Source: Otis tarda (Eukaryota; Chordata; Aves; Otidiformes; Otididae). From it: DNA of 64,000 nucleotides. A program made the translations under genes and the position numbers. The DNA is taken from contig CM048552.1 in assembly GCA_026413225.1 (NCBI GenBank), positions 136,723,053 to 136,787,052 on the forward strand, read 5' to 3'. Positions 1 through 14,100 of the stretch are shown one piece after another. A model generated the notes under the pieces. It was not told the DNA's origin. It was given only the letters and a program-made list of their open reading frames with translations, and searched no databases. Position 1 is the first letter of the stretch, and every line of letters begins with the position of its first letter.

Positions 1-2820
1 TTGGTGAACATCATGGAAACTTGACTGTGTTCTTTGTTTTATTAGCTACGTTCACCTAAGGACTTTAATATTCAGTTAGTCATCCCAAAACTATGATCCT
101 GCGACAGTTCACCATTTGCAAGGCTGATGGAAATGGCCCCCACACAGAATCATCTCAAATATTGACATTTATGGCACCTTTATATTTTCTAATCAAGGGT
201 GTAAAAGTGCCAGGTAATCTGTCAGAAATTCTTTAGGCTGATGATTTACAACTTTGGGGATGTGCTAGAAAAGATATTCCTGACTGGTAGTAGGACTGCT
301 GTGCTCTTGTTGGAATGACATCATGCATCATGCACATTCCTTGCCCTGTGAGGTGGTAGCACTGATGTAGCGTGCCGGCTCCACATGGTCGCTCTGGTTT
401 GGTGCACCTTGGCAGTGGATTAGCTAGAGAGAAAGGCAAAAGGGCACAGATGGGAAAAGAAGCAGCATGAGAGGACAATACACAGCACCAGTCTTGCGTG
501 TTGCTCGATCGGGACGCCAGTGCTTCCTCCCTTAGCTTCTGCGCAGCCGCTGGGCAACTTCTCCAGGAATACAGAACTACACAAAACGACACACAAAAAA
601 AAGTGGTTACCGTAAGATGGCTTTACCAGAACTTCTTTGTAGAATTCACTGAAAGAGCGCAGTCTCTTGTCTCTGTTGACAAGAGATAGACTATCTCCAT
701 CACAGATGGCACCCGATACTTTGGGAGTAACTGAGTCAAGCTCTTGGCAATCTTAATTCAGACCATAATTCAGTTCATTATCAGGCAGTGCTGATCAGAA
801 TGTAAGTTTATTGAAAATGGCTTACTAACACAAAGCAAAATATTGAATTCACAGGATTTCTGGGGCAATTGTAACTGGCCTTCCCAGTAAACTGGCTTTG
901 GAGAACCGCTACTTTTGCATTATCTGGCAGTGAGAATTGCTGCCAGAGAGATCTCCAAAAAAAAAACCCAAACCAAACTGTGGCCAGTCTTCCAGCCTTG
1001 GCCTGCCCACACAATGGGCTTGTCTTGGAGATGTAGACCAATCCCTCTGGCCTGTGTGGCATCTGGTTACTGTTCTTGGTGAGACGTCCTGGTGTGAAGC
1101 CAATGTCTGAACAAGACAGACAGAGGCAGTTCCCTGGCCAGTCCTTCCAAGATACCAGTCTCGAAGAGAGAAGCCTGAAAGTCCTGTTGTTAACTTGGAT
1201 TCAGCTTCCAGTCCTGCCTAAAAGCCTTGAAAATCCTGGCTGGAGAGAGATGAGAGTTTTTGATGCCACCCCCTGTTGTAGACTTGAGACTGGGAACCTA
1301 GGCATGCTGAAATTGATATTGGGAAGCTGGAATAGTCCCACGGGTGCTGGCTTACTGCCAGAAAGCTGCAAATTCTGGCATCTTCAGAGGCTGCTGAGCG
1401 AAGCTAGACAATATAGGCATTTTCAGATTTAACAAGATTTAACAAGAAAGCTAGTTTCACAGAGCAGCTGTGCAGAATATTAAAGTCTAGATTGCTTCTG
1501 AAATGTCATATTCCACTGTTCCTTATGTGAAAATTTGTATAAAACTCTGACTCACAATAAACCTGATTGTTTCATTTTCTTTTCTTTTGGGGTTGATTCT
1601 GATGGAAACAATATTATTATTAATATTGTTTTCAAGTAGGAAAGTGTTTTCTGATCAGCTCTGTCTAGGCAATCTTCAATTTAATTTTCTAAAGTCAAGC
1701 TCTGTCACAGTTCCTTTAGTTCCTTTAGTCCTGAGATATACAAATTACTTTCCCAGAGTATAAAGAACTAATTTTCTCTGACAAAAAAAAAAAAAACAAA
1801 AAACTTAAAGAGTCTGTCTGAAGGAGTCGTAACAAATTGCTTAAGTCTTCTTTAGTCTCTCCTTTCAGAAGCATCACTGTCCTAAATTGCCTTTGGGGTT
1901 TTGTTCCCGTTTTACTAAATGAGTGCTTTCTTCAAATATCAAAACACCTAATTCTGACTGTTGTTCTCTGCTCAGACTCTTCAGAGGTTCAGTAAAAGGA
2001 TCTGGGTCCTTGTCCCCCTCTCAACAGGGAATGGAAACAAATCCTTTCATAAGCATAACTTTGTCTAGATAAGTCAAGTTTTCATCAGTCCCTGGCCTAA
2101 TACAAAAGAAATATGATATATAATTTTAGAAGCACCTAGATTTTAGAAAAGCATCAATGTTTGGTTGTAGCACTGGTAATACTCAAAAGAGGTAATGAGA
2201 GAAGGTGAAAGCCTGTGGGAAGGACAATAAGCTTTGGAAAAGCAGCATACTGATGGCTGCTCTTCAGAAGAGTTTGAGAATGCTGAAGGGGATGAAAATA
2301 ATTGAGAGCTAAGCCAAACATTTACTTAAAAATAGTAAGGAACTATGGAGTTCATGCCCATTGAGTGCATGTTTTTATATTGTTTAAGGCCTGCTCTCCA
2401 TGCCTGAGCCCCAGCCTCACGGTCATGGTATGTATGCTGTGAAGGTGTGTGTAAGCACTTTGGAGTAGGGAAAAAGACTTGTTCTGAAAGAGCAGCACTG
2501 CCTATATGACTCTATATGACAATTATATTGTTTAAAATATTATTTCTGTAATTCATGATTGGTCAGCCCAAGTATTTTACCATCCAGGAAGCCTCCATAA
2601 AGGAAAATCTTGCGGGCTGCAAGTAGAGTCTTTCTGAGAGCCTTACTTATAGCAGGAGATCCCAACTTCACAGCCAGTTTAACCTTTTCCCAGTATTCAG
2701 ATAAATGGTAGACATTTAGTCTTCATTGTCATTGTTCTTTCTTCTTATTTCACTCCATCAGACTATTTTATTTTCTTCTAATAAGATAAATTGGCCAGCC
2801 ACAAGAGATTATCAGCCAAA
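1..2820. other. unique non-coding sequence
   Basis: AT-rich sequence with scattered stop codons in all frames. The open frames here (up to 118 codons, 1076-1432) have no recognisable domain, no convincing splice borders and the residue bias of chance frames. The stretch from about 300 to 560 and from 1000 to 1400 is somewhat richer in G+C. I recognise no repeat family here. Confidence 0.6.
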
Positions 2821-2825
2821 GACTT

Positions 2826-2890
2826 AACATCTAGTCTAACTCCTGTCCATGATTTAAAGCTGCATTTCACTTCGTAAGGAAGATTTTACT
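2826..2890 (-). repeat. possible scrap of CR1 3' end (very weak)
   Basis: The stretch ATCTAGTCTAACTCCTGT resembles the antisense CR1/L3 tail phrase that normally reads close to ATCTAGTCCAACTCCTGC. Only about 20 bases are convincing and the flanks do not continue the match clearly, so this may be coincidence. Confidence 0.2.
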
Positions 2891-2972
2891 GAATGATAAT
2901 GTATCATTCAGATGCTACCTAGAATAAGTGTGAATGGCCATTCTAATATAAAAGTGAATTAAGTTAAACTTA

Positions 2973-2990
2973 GTGAAAGTGAAAGTGAAC
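2973..2990 (+). promoter_or_regulatory. IRF/PRDM1-like triple GAAAGT motif
   Basis: The sequence GTGAAAGTGAAAGTGAAC has three phased GTGAAA-like units. It contains the GAAANNGAAA core bound by interferon regulatory factors and closely resembles the PRDI-type site bound by PRDM1 and IRF proteins. No promoter or gene is visible nearby, so a role as a distal element is only inferred; an 18-base motif match can also arise by chance. Confidence 0.3.
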
Positions 2991-5236
2991 TAATTAGCAG
3001 CATTATCTCTGTGTATGTGAAGTATGACCATTACCTATTCAGCATGTTTTCTGAAGATGCTCTAAATTTGAGCTACATGTGGGATTGTGCACTATTGCAG
3101 AACTTTTGCCCTTTACATCCTAACAAGCGGCGCCAGAAGCAGAATTCTACCGAGCAATGCAAAACTGAATTTATTTTTAAGAATATATAACTGCTTTTTT
3201 TCAAACAGTTTTACACTGTTTGTTTTGGTAATATAGTCCGAGATGGTCCAGAGGCACAGGAACCACATGAAACAGAAGATGTTACTGAAGTGACCTTTTA
3301 GACGAGTCTTACTCTTAAAGAATCTGTTGGTCTTGGACTCTCTACTGAAGGCAACAAGCTGTAAAAGGGTTTCCTGCTGTATAAGCTGAAGCAAGTTAGA
3401 AGTATGTCAAAGCAACAGGGGTTCTTGTTTTTCAAAACAATCATGGAGCAATTCCATCTCTCTGTTATTGTTTCGAGTTAGCTGGCAAATGCTGTTTGAA
3501 ATATCTCAGTATTTCCATTGTGTGTAGCTGCTGTCAGGTAGATCAGCTACTGAATGAACAGGAGAAAAAAAAATTCTGCCTGCACTATTTAACTTGAAGC
3601 ATTGGGACAAAGTCAACAGCATGGCTTTAATTTTTTGTTATTTTTCCTGTCTTTCTTTGTAGCTTCCACACGGCATGTCTCTGCTTTGCTTCATGCTAGA
3701 ATGCACGGGGGTGTTTATTGTTTTGTTGGCCAGGTCTGAGTTAGGATTAAAAAAGGCTAACACTAGACTAGCAGAAAAATGGTTAGAAATATTTTGCAGA
3801 TGTGTAGATTTCCTTCCTTCATCAAAACTAAAAAATTCTGCCAGAATTTGTTAATTTTGAAATTAGAGTTTCTAGACCCAATCTTTTTCTTTCCGCTCAC
3901 AGAAGGGTTTCTAGCCATCGTTTAGACTCTGAATCCGTATATTTTTCTCTTTTGGTAACACCTGTGAAGATTGGGTTCTTCTTGGTTTGTCTTAACTTGT
4001 TATTTACATAATGTTCTTCTTTCTGCGAAGACATAACCATTTATTTGCCCTAAAAGCAAGATCCGTAATTTATGTACTTACAAGAAATCGTTTGGGTTAA
4101 TTTTAACACAAAGTTAATAGCAACTGCTTATAGGAGGTGACTATTCAAACTCAGCCTGAAGTCAGCGATTACTTCACAGGGCCCTGTAAAGTCACAGCTA
4201 GTCACAGCACTGGAAATATGCCTGTTGTTTCAAAGCTGTGCAGATGGCGGTGAGGTCTGCCAGCCAGCTCAGTGACTTTTATGAAATTTAGCTTTATGAC
4301 AGGCTTCATTTCTCTTCTTAATCCCCAAGTGGTCCATTTGCACCTTTCTAAAATCTTCTTTTCCATATCTCCACTCTGTGGTAGCTGAATGCAGACAGAT
4401 TTATTTCAGAGCCTCATTGAAAAAAAAAAAAATAAAGTAAGCATCCTATTTAAAATAGAATTGCAACTCTGCCTTCTACTGACAAAGGCAAGGAAATTTG
4501 AAGCTGGGGCTATCTTATTCCTTGCTGGTGTACAGGCGCTAGTGTGGCATGCCAGAAACAGTCAGGTTCTGTGTAAAGATGATGCTTTCAGGTTGGAAGA
4601 GTATCCTTTAGAGACTGCAATACAGCATCAGTGATAGCACCAGAGGTACAAACACACACACAAAAAAAAACCCTAAATAAACAAACAAACAAAAAAAAAA
4701 ACCCAAAACCCATCAAAAGGAAAATCAAATTCACTGAAACACTGTTTCTTTTTAATTCAATGTGCATATATACACCAAATGTTTTCAGATGAATGAATGG
4801 GTTGGCATTCAGCTCACATCACTCAGATCTTGTGCTTTTCTAGCAATAATCCTTATGTAATTACACATTTGACATGTGAAAACTGCCAATGTGATTTGAC
4901 ACTGCTTAACAATGTGTAATCTTTCATGTTACAATATGTAATTTTCTTAGCTGTATGAGAGACTATACGCTGTCAACTCTCTGCAGTCTGGGTTCATTGG
5001 AACTGACAGGCTGCATATTTGTTAGCTTATTTTTGCTTACTCAACACAGAACTGTATATTGAATTCAGACTCTGATTACATGAACTTGAGAGGCAATTTC
5101 TACAACTAGAATACTGTTAATTCACTCTTGCTGTTGTAAATCTTCAGAAAGAATGGACTGGTATTACTGTTGCATGTGGAAGACAGCCTATTGGTCTCTG
5201 ATTTTCCATCAAAAGCAGATTAACATTTCCAGTTTT

Positions 5237-5270
5237 AGATATCTGTTTTTCAGATATCTGTTCTTCAGAT
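5237..5270. repeat. 15-bp tandem repeat, about 2.3 copies
   Basis: The unit AGATATCTGTTTTTC at 5237-5251 is followed at once by AGATATCTGTTCTTC at 5252-5266 and then by the start of a third copy (AGAT). Each unit holds the AGATATCT palindrome. It is a short tandem duplication differing at one base. Confidence 0.75.
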
Positions 5271-7945
5271 AATTTGCTTGTAAGTAATGAAGAAATGTTG
5301 TAAGCATTATAAAATAAAGGAAGCTTTGAACTGGAGACTGTTTCAGACTGTCTTACTCTCAGTCTTAGTTGAAGAATTACATATGGGAGTTTCCAGACAC
5401 TTTGCTATGATTTGTACATAGAATTATGAATGAGACCGAGAGAATAGGCATTTGAGATATGACTTCAGTTTTCTTTAATCTTTTCCTCATGTATGGAAAT
5501 ATAATCATCTGACCAAAATAGCAAAAAGACTCTAGAATGAGAGAAGGGGAAAATACTTAAGATCATACAACATAGTGTGATGGGACCATTATGGAAATTG
5601 TTTGCAAAGGTTTTCAGATAGCTCTTTCATTTAGAAGACAAAAAAGTAGTGCCTTAAGACCAAATGGATGTACTGAACATATGTGAAGAGTAATTTTATA
5701 AAAGACGATAGCATATCTTACTGCTTACTACTTTCTTCTTCCCATGGTGAGTTATTACAGTTCCCATCTTTCTGTACAAAATGTATTATTGTGTTTTGAT
5801 TTTTTTGGAGGGGTAAGGAGAGACAATGTGACATTATCAACTTCGTATCTGTTCTGAATCATCATAATAATTAGTTGAATACTCTGAACATATGTCTTTT
5901 AGGCTGCACACCCTAATTACAGGACATTTTGTTTTGCTGATGGCTTCTAAAGGCTTTTGTGAAATATCCTTTTTGATTTTTTTTTTTTTGTTTCTACTCC
6001 CATGAGTATCTGTTAAACACCCTTTTATATAGTCATTTTATATACTTTATTTTTCAGTATCTTGCATATTGCATAGGTGGTTCCACTGCTTCTTTCATGA
6101 GACAAATAATGGTGAATAATTTGTGTCCAGGTAGCAAGTAGGTGGTACGGACACTGTTTGATATATACAGGTAATTGTGGTACGAATTGAAAAGTACTCT
6201 ACTAATCCATCCAGGTTCAAAAATTGTTTTCATATAAAAACTAAGCCTCTTTGGAGACATTAATATGTTGTAATGATTTATTGGAAAAGTGTCAAATAAT
6301 TTGTGAAGGTTTCCTGGAAATAAAAGCATTTAAGTGAAGAAGAAAACTAAATTAAGAAAATTGAGTTAGAGCTCCAAGTTCTGCAAAAGTTCAACAGTTG
6401 TTCATTTTTTTGAACTTTACTTTCTTCCTTCTATTTAATTTCCTACTACACGCTTTGCTGTTCTTTCTCTTCTCATATTCCATTGTTTTCAGAAGGTTGA
6501 AAGAAAAGGGAAATAAGTACTTCAGTTTCATATAGCATTTAAGCTATTCCTGGAATACATTTCAGGATGGGATCTGAGTTCTTTGATTTTTTTCTCTCTA
6601 TGCATTGTTTTTACTTTACTACTTTATGTTTTCTGTATGCTTTACATTTTATATGAGCACTGAAATCTTCCTCTAATAGTATATTATGAAATATTCCACC
6701 AATTAGTTGCATTAACAAACTATTGCACTTTCGTTCCAAGTTTGTTGAAATTAAGGGAATTTTTTTCTGATCAGTCCTGGATGTAGTGACTATAGTCACT
6801 TCATGAGAGAAAATATTCACAGACTAACTCTCAAACATTTCCTTATACTGAAGTAAGGTTAATGTAATATTTAATACTGTAGCATAGACAAGGCCACTTG
6901 GGTTGTTTTATCAGTTTTTTTTCAGATACTTAATCTTCCTCTCAAGCCCTTCAATCTGGAGAAATGACACTTTGGGGTTGACACCGAACTGTAGTACTAA
7001 ATTACTTTATTGTCATGTCCCCACCGAGATGCCATCATCCTTCTTACAGTCCTGGCATCTCTATATTTGAAAAGCAATGGTTTAATAAAAATAATTAGAG
7101 AGGTGGAGGATGATTGAGTGACATCTATACTATATGTACCCACACGCACACATCATTTCCTGGCTCTTGGAGCAATGGAGGAAAACGTAATGTTTGAACA
7201 GGATGTCGCTATGGCTGGCTGGTTCTTTGCCAAAAATGGATCTAGTTGCATGGATTTCAAACACGGTCCTACTTTTGGGTTGGAAATAAAGCCCTAAAAA
7301 TCAATAATTGGTCTTCGATATTAAGTTGTGTACAGTAATTTCATTGTGGTTTTATTAGATCAGTAAAATACCCGCTGTGGGACAGTATCACAAGGAACTA
7401 ATTCATGTACCAAGCTTAAAGTCTAATATATGCCTAAGAGTTTAGAGAAAGGGATTGGAGAGAGGTGAAGGAGCTATATAGAGGTTTTAGTGTTTAAAAG
7501 AGTTTTCTAATGAGAAAGCAGTAACAAGAGACTAAAGTCTAATAAAGCAGATATTGTAAGATTTGAAGTTTCAGATTACCTTCATTTGCTTTGTAAATTG
7601 CTAAGGAAATAAGCTCCTGGGACGCTTTCTCTAATAAGCCCCTCGTCAGCCTGTGTCTCTTTCCTCCCATCCACGCTATACATACAGAATTGAACAATTA
7701 ATGAAGTTGAGAATTCTTAAGCTTATTTCAATTACATTTGAACCACCATTTGATTAAAACATCTGTGATTGTGTTTGTTTTAAACGTTGTCATATGTCTG
7801 CCACCTTTACTCATGCTGAGTAGAGTCTGCCTGCAATTTGTGAGTTTTTGAACAAGTGAATCTTTGTGGTGCTCTCTCATCAGCCGTTCAGATTCTGCTC
7901 TCATTTTTGTTTTTGTGCAATCTACCGAGTGACTTTTTTCTGTAG

Positions 7946-8116
7946 TTATGGGATTTGGAATTATCCTGGTGTTTGATAGCATACTGGATTCGTATCACCA
8001 TGCTCAGAAATCAGAATTTGAGCCTCAATCAGGAAATGAAACTCTTAACCAGAAGTTGTTCCCACAGACGACAGTTCTTTCAGAATAATAACCGTGTTGG
8101 TCAAAGATGTGCAGAA
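7946..8116 (+). other. candidate internal exon, 57 codons, unidentified
   Basis: A pyrimidine-rich acceptor (CTTTTTTCTGTAG) ends at 7945 and a GTAAGT donor starts at 8117. Between them one frame stays open for exactly 171 bases, so an exon would be phase 0 at both ends. The encoded 57 residues include a hydrophobic start (WCLIAYWI, residues 9-16) and a basic, Asn/Gln-rich end. I do not recognise the peptide. No neighbouring exon supports it, and acceptor-donor pairs around a short open frame occur often by chance in 64 kb. Confidence 0.15.
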
Positions 8117-10692
8117 GTAAGTTCTGTCGCTGGCATAGCTGGGTTGGCAGAAGTCCCTAACCCACTAGCAACTGTGCCAGCACACAGCAGTTTTTCATTG
8201 TGTGAGAGAAGGGGAAGATTTATTTATATTGCGACAAATCGGAGCTTTGCCTTATAACGTGTCAAAATTCAGTTGCATATTGTGTCTGAAAGGAATAGTC
8301 CTACAGTGATAAAGCACTTTAAAACAAAAAGAAAACTTAAAGAACACATTGCTACTAATCATTGCTGGATGAAATAGATGGTGTATCAGGGCTTCTATAG
8401 TGTGATAGCAATGATATCGGAATATGAGGACGAAGTAGAAGGAAGCAGTGTGAGTAACACTGGTTTTGGTTTATGTTCATTTATCAAAATAGTCAAAACT
8501 GAAAGAAATTTAACTCTAAATTCTGATAATTATTTGAAAAGTGGCAAAAGAGACCATGCAGAATATTTGTGAGCAGCTTCACAGTCCTGATGTATTTCAC
8601 CACAAACATTTAACACTTCACAGAGTTGCCTTTAAAGTGCCGTAAGATTAATTACTAACTTTCCACTAAATTCCCCTCATTGCTATTTCTGTTACTTCTT
8701 TCGTCTTCATGACCAAAAGATACAGAAAGACCAACAAATTCTGGTGACAGTGAAATGCAAATTTGTGGCATGAAGTATGGAACTACAGTGCAACAGGTGG
8801 GAGGAGTCTTGAACCCCAGAACAACATACGTACCGTTGCTTTGACAAAAATCATGATATGATAAAATTGCTGTTTGCTTTCTGTGCAGCCACACATCACA
8901 ATGTTTCTGTGTATTATGAACTTCCTATAGTAATTGCGCATGTAGGAAAGTAAATCATTGAATATAAATATGCAAATAGCTGTGGAAGCACTATCAGCAC
9001 ATTCCAGATACAGTCTTTGATATTCATAATTTGTTTTCAATATCTTTTTCTTTGCTAGAAAAATCCACAGAACTTGCTTTGTCTGTGCCAGATGCCTCTC
9101 AGATGAGAAGAGATAGTTGCCAAACTGCTCACCATGCAGCAGAAATGGCAACTGAAAATGATTATAACCAACATATGGTCCAAAGGCAGACATCTGCTAA
9201 CAAAGATTAGGGATACTGTGACAGATTCTCACTTGTTCTAATGAGCCAAATAATCTTGAACATAAATCCATTAGAACAAATGAGAGTAGCCATCAATTGC
9301 TTCTGCATCAGACCTGCCTCCTCCTGCCTCTCCCTGTACACTCCTATGCTTTGCCAGCTTGGGCGTGCAGTGGTGTCATGGGAGACGTGGCTGTATTTGC
9401 CAGAAATACTTCATAAAACCATTTTAATTAGTTACAAAGTAGTAAGAATAGCACTTCAGTGAAAAGGGGAACCTAACAGTTTTAGAGGAATGCAGTAAGA
9501 CCTCAAGGTGGGCACCTGGAGATTGTAAGTAGTATACAGGGAGGACAAAGGCAAATCCATCATCTTGTGTCTGGAGATTACATATGGTTTTTGTCCCTGC
9601 TCAGTTTCATGATTGGAGAGGCAGCACCCTTCCGCGTGTGTTAGCAATGTGGTCTCCTTAATTGTTAAGGGAGAAGGGAAGCTTACTTGCAGTTACAGAC
9701 TTGAGGATTCAGGGCCATGGATTCTAGGTGGAAAGAGCTCAGAGTTAACTACCTCCATAACAGATGTCTATCTCAGTCTATCATGAAGTGTCAAACTTCT
9801 TAACTGCTAGGGAATCAAGCACTGAAGTTGCAATCATAGTGGCACACAATACTGCGTCACCTCATGGGACAGGGATGGCAGAAGAGGGGTGCTGGTGGAC
9901 GGGGTGGCTTGAAGTGGTATAAGGGAAGGATGAGGGCTGGTCACTGAGGAGCTCTCTGCTGACACTGACTAGGCTCTCTACTCTTTAGATCTGAGAGTAA
10001 ATGCCAGGGAAAGGGAAGTGACTTTGAAAGCTGTATGTGTGCTTTGGGGGCCACAAGTTTCAAGCTAAGGGCAAGAGTAGTAGTAGCTGGAGATGGGGAT
10101 GCAAGAGGCGATGGCAGAGGGGAAAGTGAAAAAAAACAAACCCAAACTTGTGAGGTGAGAGAGGTGATAGTGATGAAGCAAGGTAGTATATTGATCACAC
10201 CAAATAAAGCTGGTCCAAGGTCAGCAAAATTGAGGCAAGGAAGTTTGTTAAGTAGGCTGGTTAGTAGCACTTACTGAGCTGTGAAAATGCTGCTGTAGCA
10301 TAATCTCACTTTGAAACAGGAATCTGCTTTTGAGACCCTCAGCAAATTAGGAAGAAACTCAAAGCAGAGAGAAGCTGCACAGCTGTGGTATTATCATGCC
10401 TTTGGAGAAGGAAGAGTATAAAGAGAGGACTATCTTCTACAAACTTTATTTTCAAGTGGAAGATTACTTTTCCACTAGATCATTTTGATGTTAAGATACT
10501 TCATGCTTTTTTCATGTACTTAAAAAGAACAAATCAATTGGTTAAGAAAACCTATGCACCATGCTGAGGCACGAGGGATGGTATTAAAACCCCAAGTGTT
10601 TAGGAGAATGCATGTGATATGTATAAAAATCTGTGAGGTGTATGTATATTAATATATATTGTGCTACATATGCAAACTAAATGTGTATACCT

Positions 10693-10724
10693 ATCTATAT
10701 CTAGACACAACTATAGATATAGAT
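10693..10724. repeat. AT-rich inverted repeat
   Basis: ATCTATATCT at 10693-10702 is the reverse complement of AGATATAGAT at 10715-10724, giving 10-bp arms around a 12-base loop. It lies in a TA/TG-rich simple-sequence patch, so it is probably microsatellite by-product. Confidence 0.5.
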
Positions 10725-11067
10725 GTGTGTGTATCCACCTATAATTGAAATCTATACAGCTTTATTAGGCTTTCTCCTGTTTTTGGGAGAGTATTCTGAC
10801 ATGTTCCCAGATGAATGGCAGAGTTCAGGCCCTCTCCAGTTTTATGAGACAGGAACCTCCATTACACGAGGCGTTTTTGCTGAGTCTCTGGAGTGTTACT
10901 TCATACATTTTCAATATAGTTTGTAAAATAAGATGGAAGTGTTCCAGTAAAGAGGTGCAACATTAAATAAAAGATTATTAACGTCATTCCTTTTGGCTAG
11001 GCAGGTAGAAGGTGTACGTACTTTCTAACTTTTCAGGCATTTAAAAAAAACTAACTATAAAGTTTGA

Positions 11068-11105
11068 AATTTAAATAATGTAAATAATAATTTAAATAAT
11101 GTAAA
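11068..11105. repeat. 17-bp direct repeat, period 21
   Basis: AATTTAAATAATGTAAA occurs perfectly at 11068-11084 and again at 11089-11105. A short tandem duplication in AT-rich DNA. Confidence 0.75.
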
Positions 11106-11110
11106 GTTAT

Positions 11111-11140
11111 GACTTACCCTAAGAGAGGTAGGGGTAAGTC
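11111..11140. repeat. hairpin-forming inverted repeat
   Basis: GACTTACCC (11111-11119) and GGGTAAGTC (11132-11140) are perfect 9-bp complements with a 12-base loop. It starts six bases after the neighbouring 21-bp-period duplication. No poly-T or other feature makes it a functional signal in this genome. Confidence 0.55.
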
Positions 11141-14100
11141 CCTGATTAGTTATGAGTTTACTACACAGTTCTTTTTGATGTCATAACCTAAGAAAGAGTC
11201 TAAGGATAATAAAATTTATTTAAATTAAGATGTTTTAATTAGCTGATGTTTAAATGAATTGGGAATCTATGAGAAGAAGTTGCTTAATCCATCTACTATT
11301 TAACAAAAATTTATAGATGCCTCAGCAAGGGTTAACATTTTGCTGGTTGACTTATGGAAGATATATGGTTTTCCTTGTAGCTGCAAAAATCATTGTGCAA
11401 GATTGTTTAGATATTAACATTTCAGAAGTTGACATGACACATTTTGTCTTCTGACTGAAGATTACTGTCCTGCCATCTGGTCTGGAGATGAATTTTTGTT
11501 ATTCTCCTCATGTAAAGTGGTTGTACAATTGAATTCAGACTACTCTGGGGTCAGAATCACCTATCCTAATTTCAAGTTGCCAAGTATCTGGGTGTATGCC
11601 AATTTATAGATCTTTTTTTTCCCAATTTTTACAATGAAAGTGGACACTCCTGCTTGGCAGACACCTAAGCAGTTTGTACTCATGCTTGGCCCCCTATAGA
11701 AAATTAGAAGTCAATTGTTCTTCATATACTTGTTCAGAATCCTGCTGGGTTCTGACTGGATACTAAAGTGCAGGGCTAAACTGAGGTGAGAGTCTTTAAT
11801 TCACAATTTGCCTGTGTTTGTGTGTTCTGGAAGATTGTATAAAGGAGCATCTTCAAGATATTTCAGTGTGCAAAACCTCTTTGCATTTTTTTTCCTATTT
11901 CTGTTCAAGTGTAAAAACAAATAACATAGTGCAATGTTTTCGGCACTCATTAATACATTAAATAAGAAAAGTTGAGGCATCGAAGGAAGCTGAGGGGGTG
12001 AGAGCTGTCCTCAGTATACCTCTAGAATTAGGGCTGGGGTTTGGCAGTTTAATTTAGGTGAACACAGTGTCTATATTCTGCTGAAATGACCCTCTTTGTC
12101 TCCCTCATCCATCTATGTCTTTTGTTTCTATTATTCTCATATGAAGGAAAATAACTTAGTAAACAAAGAAAAAACTAATCATATATGCAGTATCATATGT
12201 AATGTATCTTTATCATCTCCCTGCAAGTGTATGGATTGTGATGGTAGATGGTAATAAACAAGGGAATTTCACATCCTTTGGATAGCTAGTAATTTTTTGT
12301 TGCAACTGACTTATTTTCAAAACACTTGAAGACACATTTCTACTTGTAAGTTGTTCTCCTAAAAAGTATTTGTGAGTCAATGTCTTAAATTAGGCCTTAA
12401 TGGAAAAATGGATGAAGCATTAGATAATTCTTTCCTCCCCTAGTCATGCAAAAAAAAGTCAATAAGTGCTGTCTTTCAGCCTTTCTTTTTCTGTTTCCTT
12501 TAAGCTGCTAATTAGTTGCAGCAATCAGAATTGTATTCTTTTGACTGTAATAAATGGAATTCCAATATGGAAGACTGAAGCTGTCCTAAAAATAAACTAT
12601 CCTTTAGGAACTTTCAAATAGTGTATAGAGTTGTCAGCCTGTTTGCAAACACATGCTTGCAGCACTTCAGTTGTTTTGTATCATTCTATGGCTGGCATAG
12701 GGAAATAGTGTAGCTTGGTACCATAATTGTAACAGGCAAGATACAAGGGTTACCTTGATAGAGCCTGTGCAATAATGGGGAGGCTTTTAAAAATACCTCG
12801 TGATGAAGAATACTTATAACTGCATAAATTGCTAAAAAAGAAATATTTAAAATGCATTATAAAGCAAACTCTGTGTGAGTAAAAGTTACAGCTTTATCAC
12901 TTCAGAAATCATGTGTCATTTAGATTGCCAAACAATGTGGTCAAATACTATATTTACACGCTCTCTTTTTTAAGAAAGAAAATGACTGATTTAGGAATCC
13001 TATTCTGCTCTCCTGCTGAGCTTGAGTACAGAGCAAACGCACTCTCCACCAAAACAGCTAACGAAGTACTTACTCCATAAAGTTTGCAGAAGCTAGTGAA
13101 CCACAAACTTGGAATAATTACTTTTGACATGTTCAAGGACATATCTTACTTTTCTGTCTTAGTAAGGCTTGATTTCTACTGCACTTTTGCAATGTGTTTA
13201 AAGCAATTGCTAATAACAGTGTGGCTCTACTGAGAATGTCAACAGTGGAGTCCTCAGCATACATTTAATCTAGAGATTGGTATGCTATGATAATATTATG
13301 GATACCTTATGGATATATGGATATATCAAAGTATTCATAGCAGAAAAGTCACAGAAGTGATTTAATAGATTTGTATCTAGTAAGACTTCTATAATAAGTC
13401 CTATACCTAGTTATTTCTGGCAAAAGTGTCTAACATTGCAGCGGCAATCAGTAGCTGAAATATAGTCAGTCTTCCAGTGGCCCAACTTGTAAATCCCTGT
13501 TTTTGTGTTTTCTGCTCCGTTTCCATACTTTCTCTCACCTCTGGTAGTGACAGGGTCTGTTAGCTGTTTAAGCCTTTGTTGTACCATAGTCTACTGGTAG
13601 ACCCTTCTGTGCCTGGCCAACCATTGTCTCCTCATCTAGCAAGGCAGTTTTCAGCTCTCAGTGTACAGGTAGGCAAGAGGGAAAGGTTGGGTTTAATATC
13701 CGGAAGAAACATTGCAAGCATAGTGTGGGGGGCATGGAGCAGAAGGACTGTTCACTTTTGCAATGCAATTTCCAGCCAACTCATGTAACTGTTCATGGAC
13801 TTGAAATATAACCAAGCACCTCAAGCAATTATGTACAAAAACAAGGTACACAAAACAGGCATGTAGAAACAGCCCTACTCCATAGCCTAACATGCATTTT
13901 TATGAATTTATTGCCATTACTCCAATCACTGAACCTGACACCTTAGACAAATGTACTGCTACTACTCTTCTTTCCCAGGTAAGAAGAGGGAGGAGAAGGC
14001 CTCAAATGAGTCCAAAGAGGTAACTGATGTTATGGCATTTGTGCTTACTGCATAAAAAATATTGAAATATATATTCCATGACTTATATTTTAAGGACATA

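Larger units (their letters stand above)
2891..7945. other. unique non-coding sequence
   Basis: AT-rich intergenic or intronic DNA, apart from the separate IRF-like site. It has A-rich patches at 4421-4434 and about 4660-4710 (CAAA and AAAC runs) and a T-rich patch near 5980. No repeat family or exon was recognised. Frames on the minus strand at 3113-3394, 6054-6329 and 7728-7982 look like chance. Confidence 0.6.

Noticed and set aside
8783-9193. 136-codon minus-strand frame
   Set aside because: No domain, no splice borders, composition of AT-rich chance translation.
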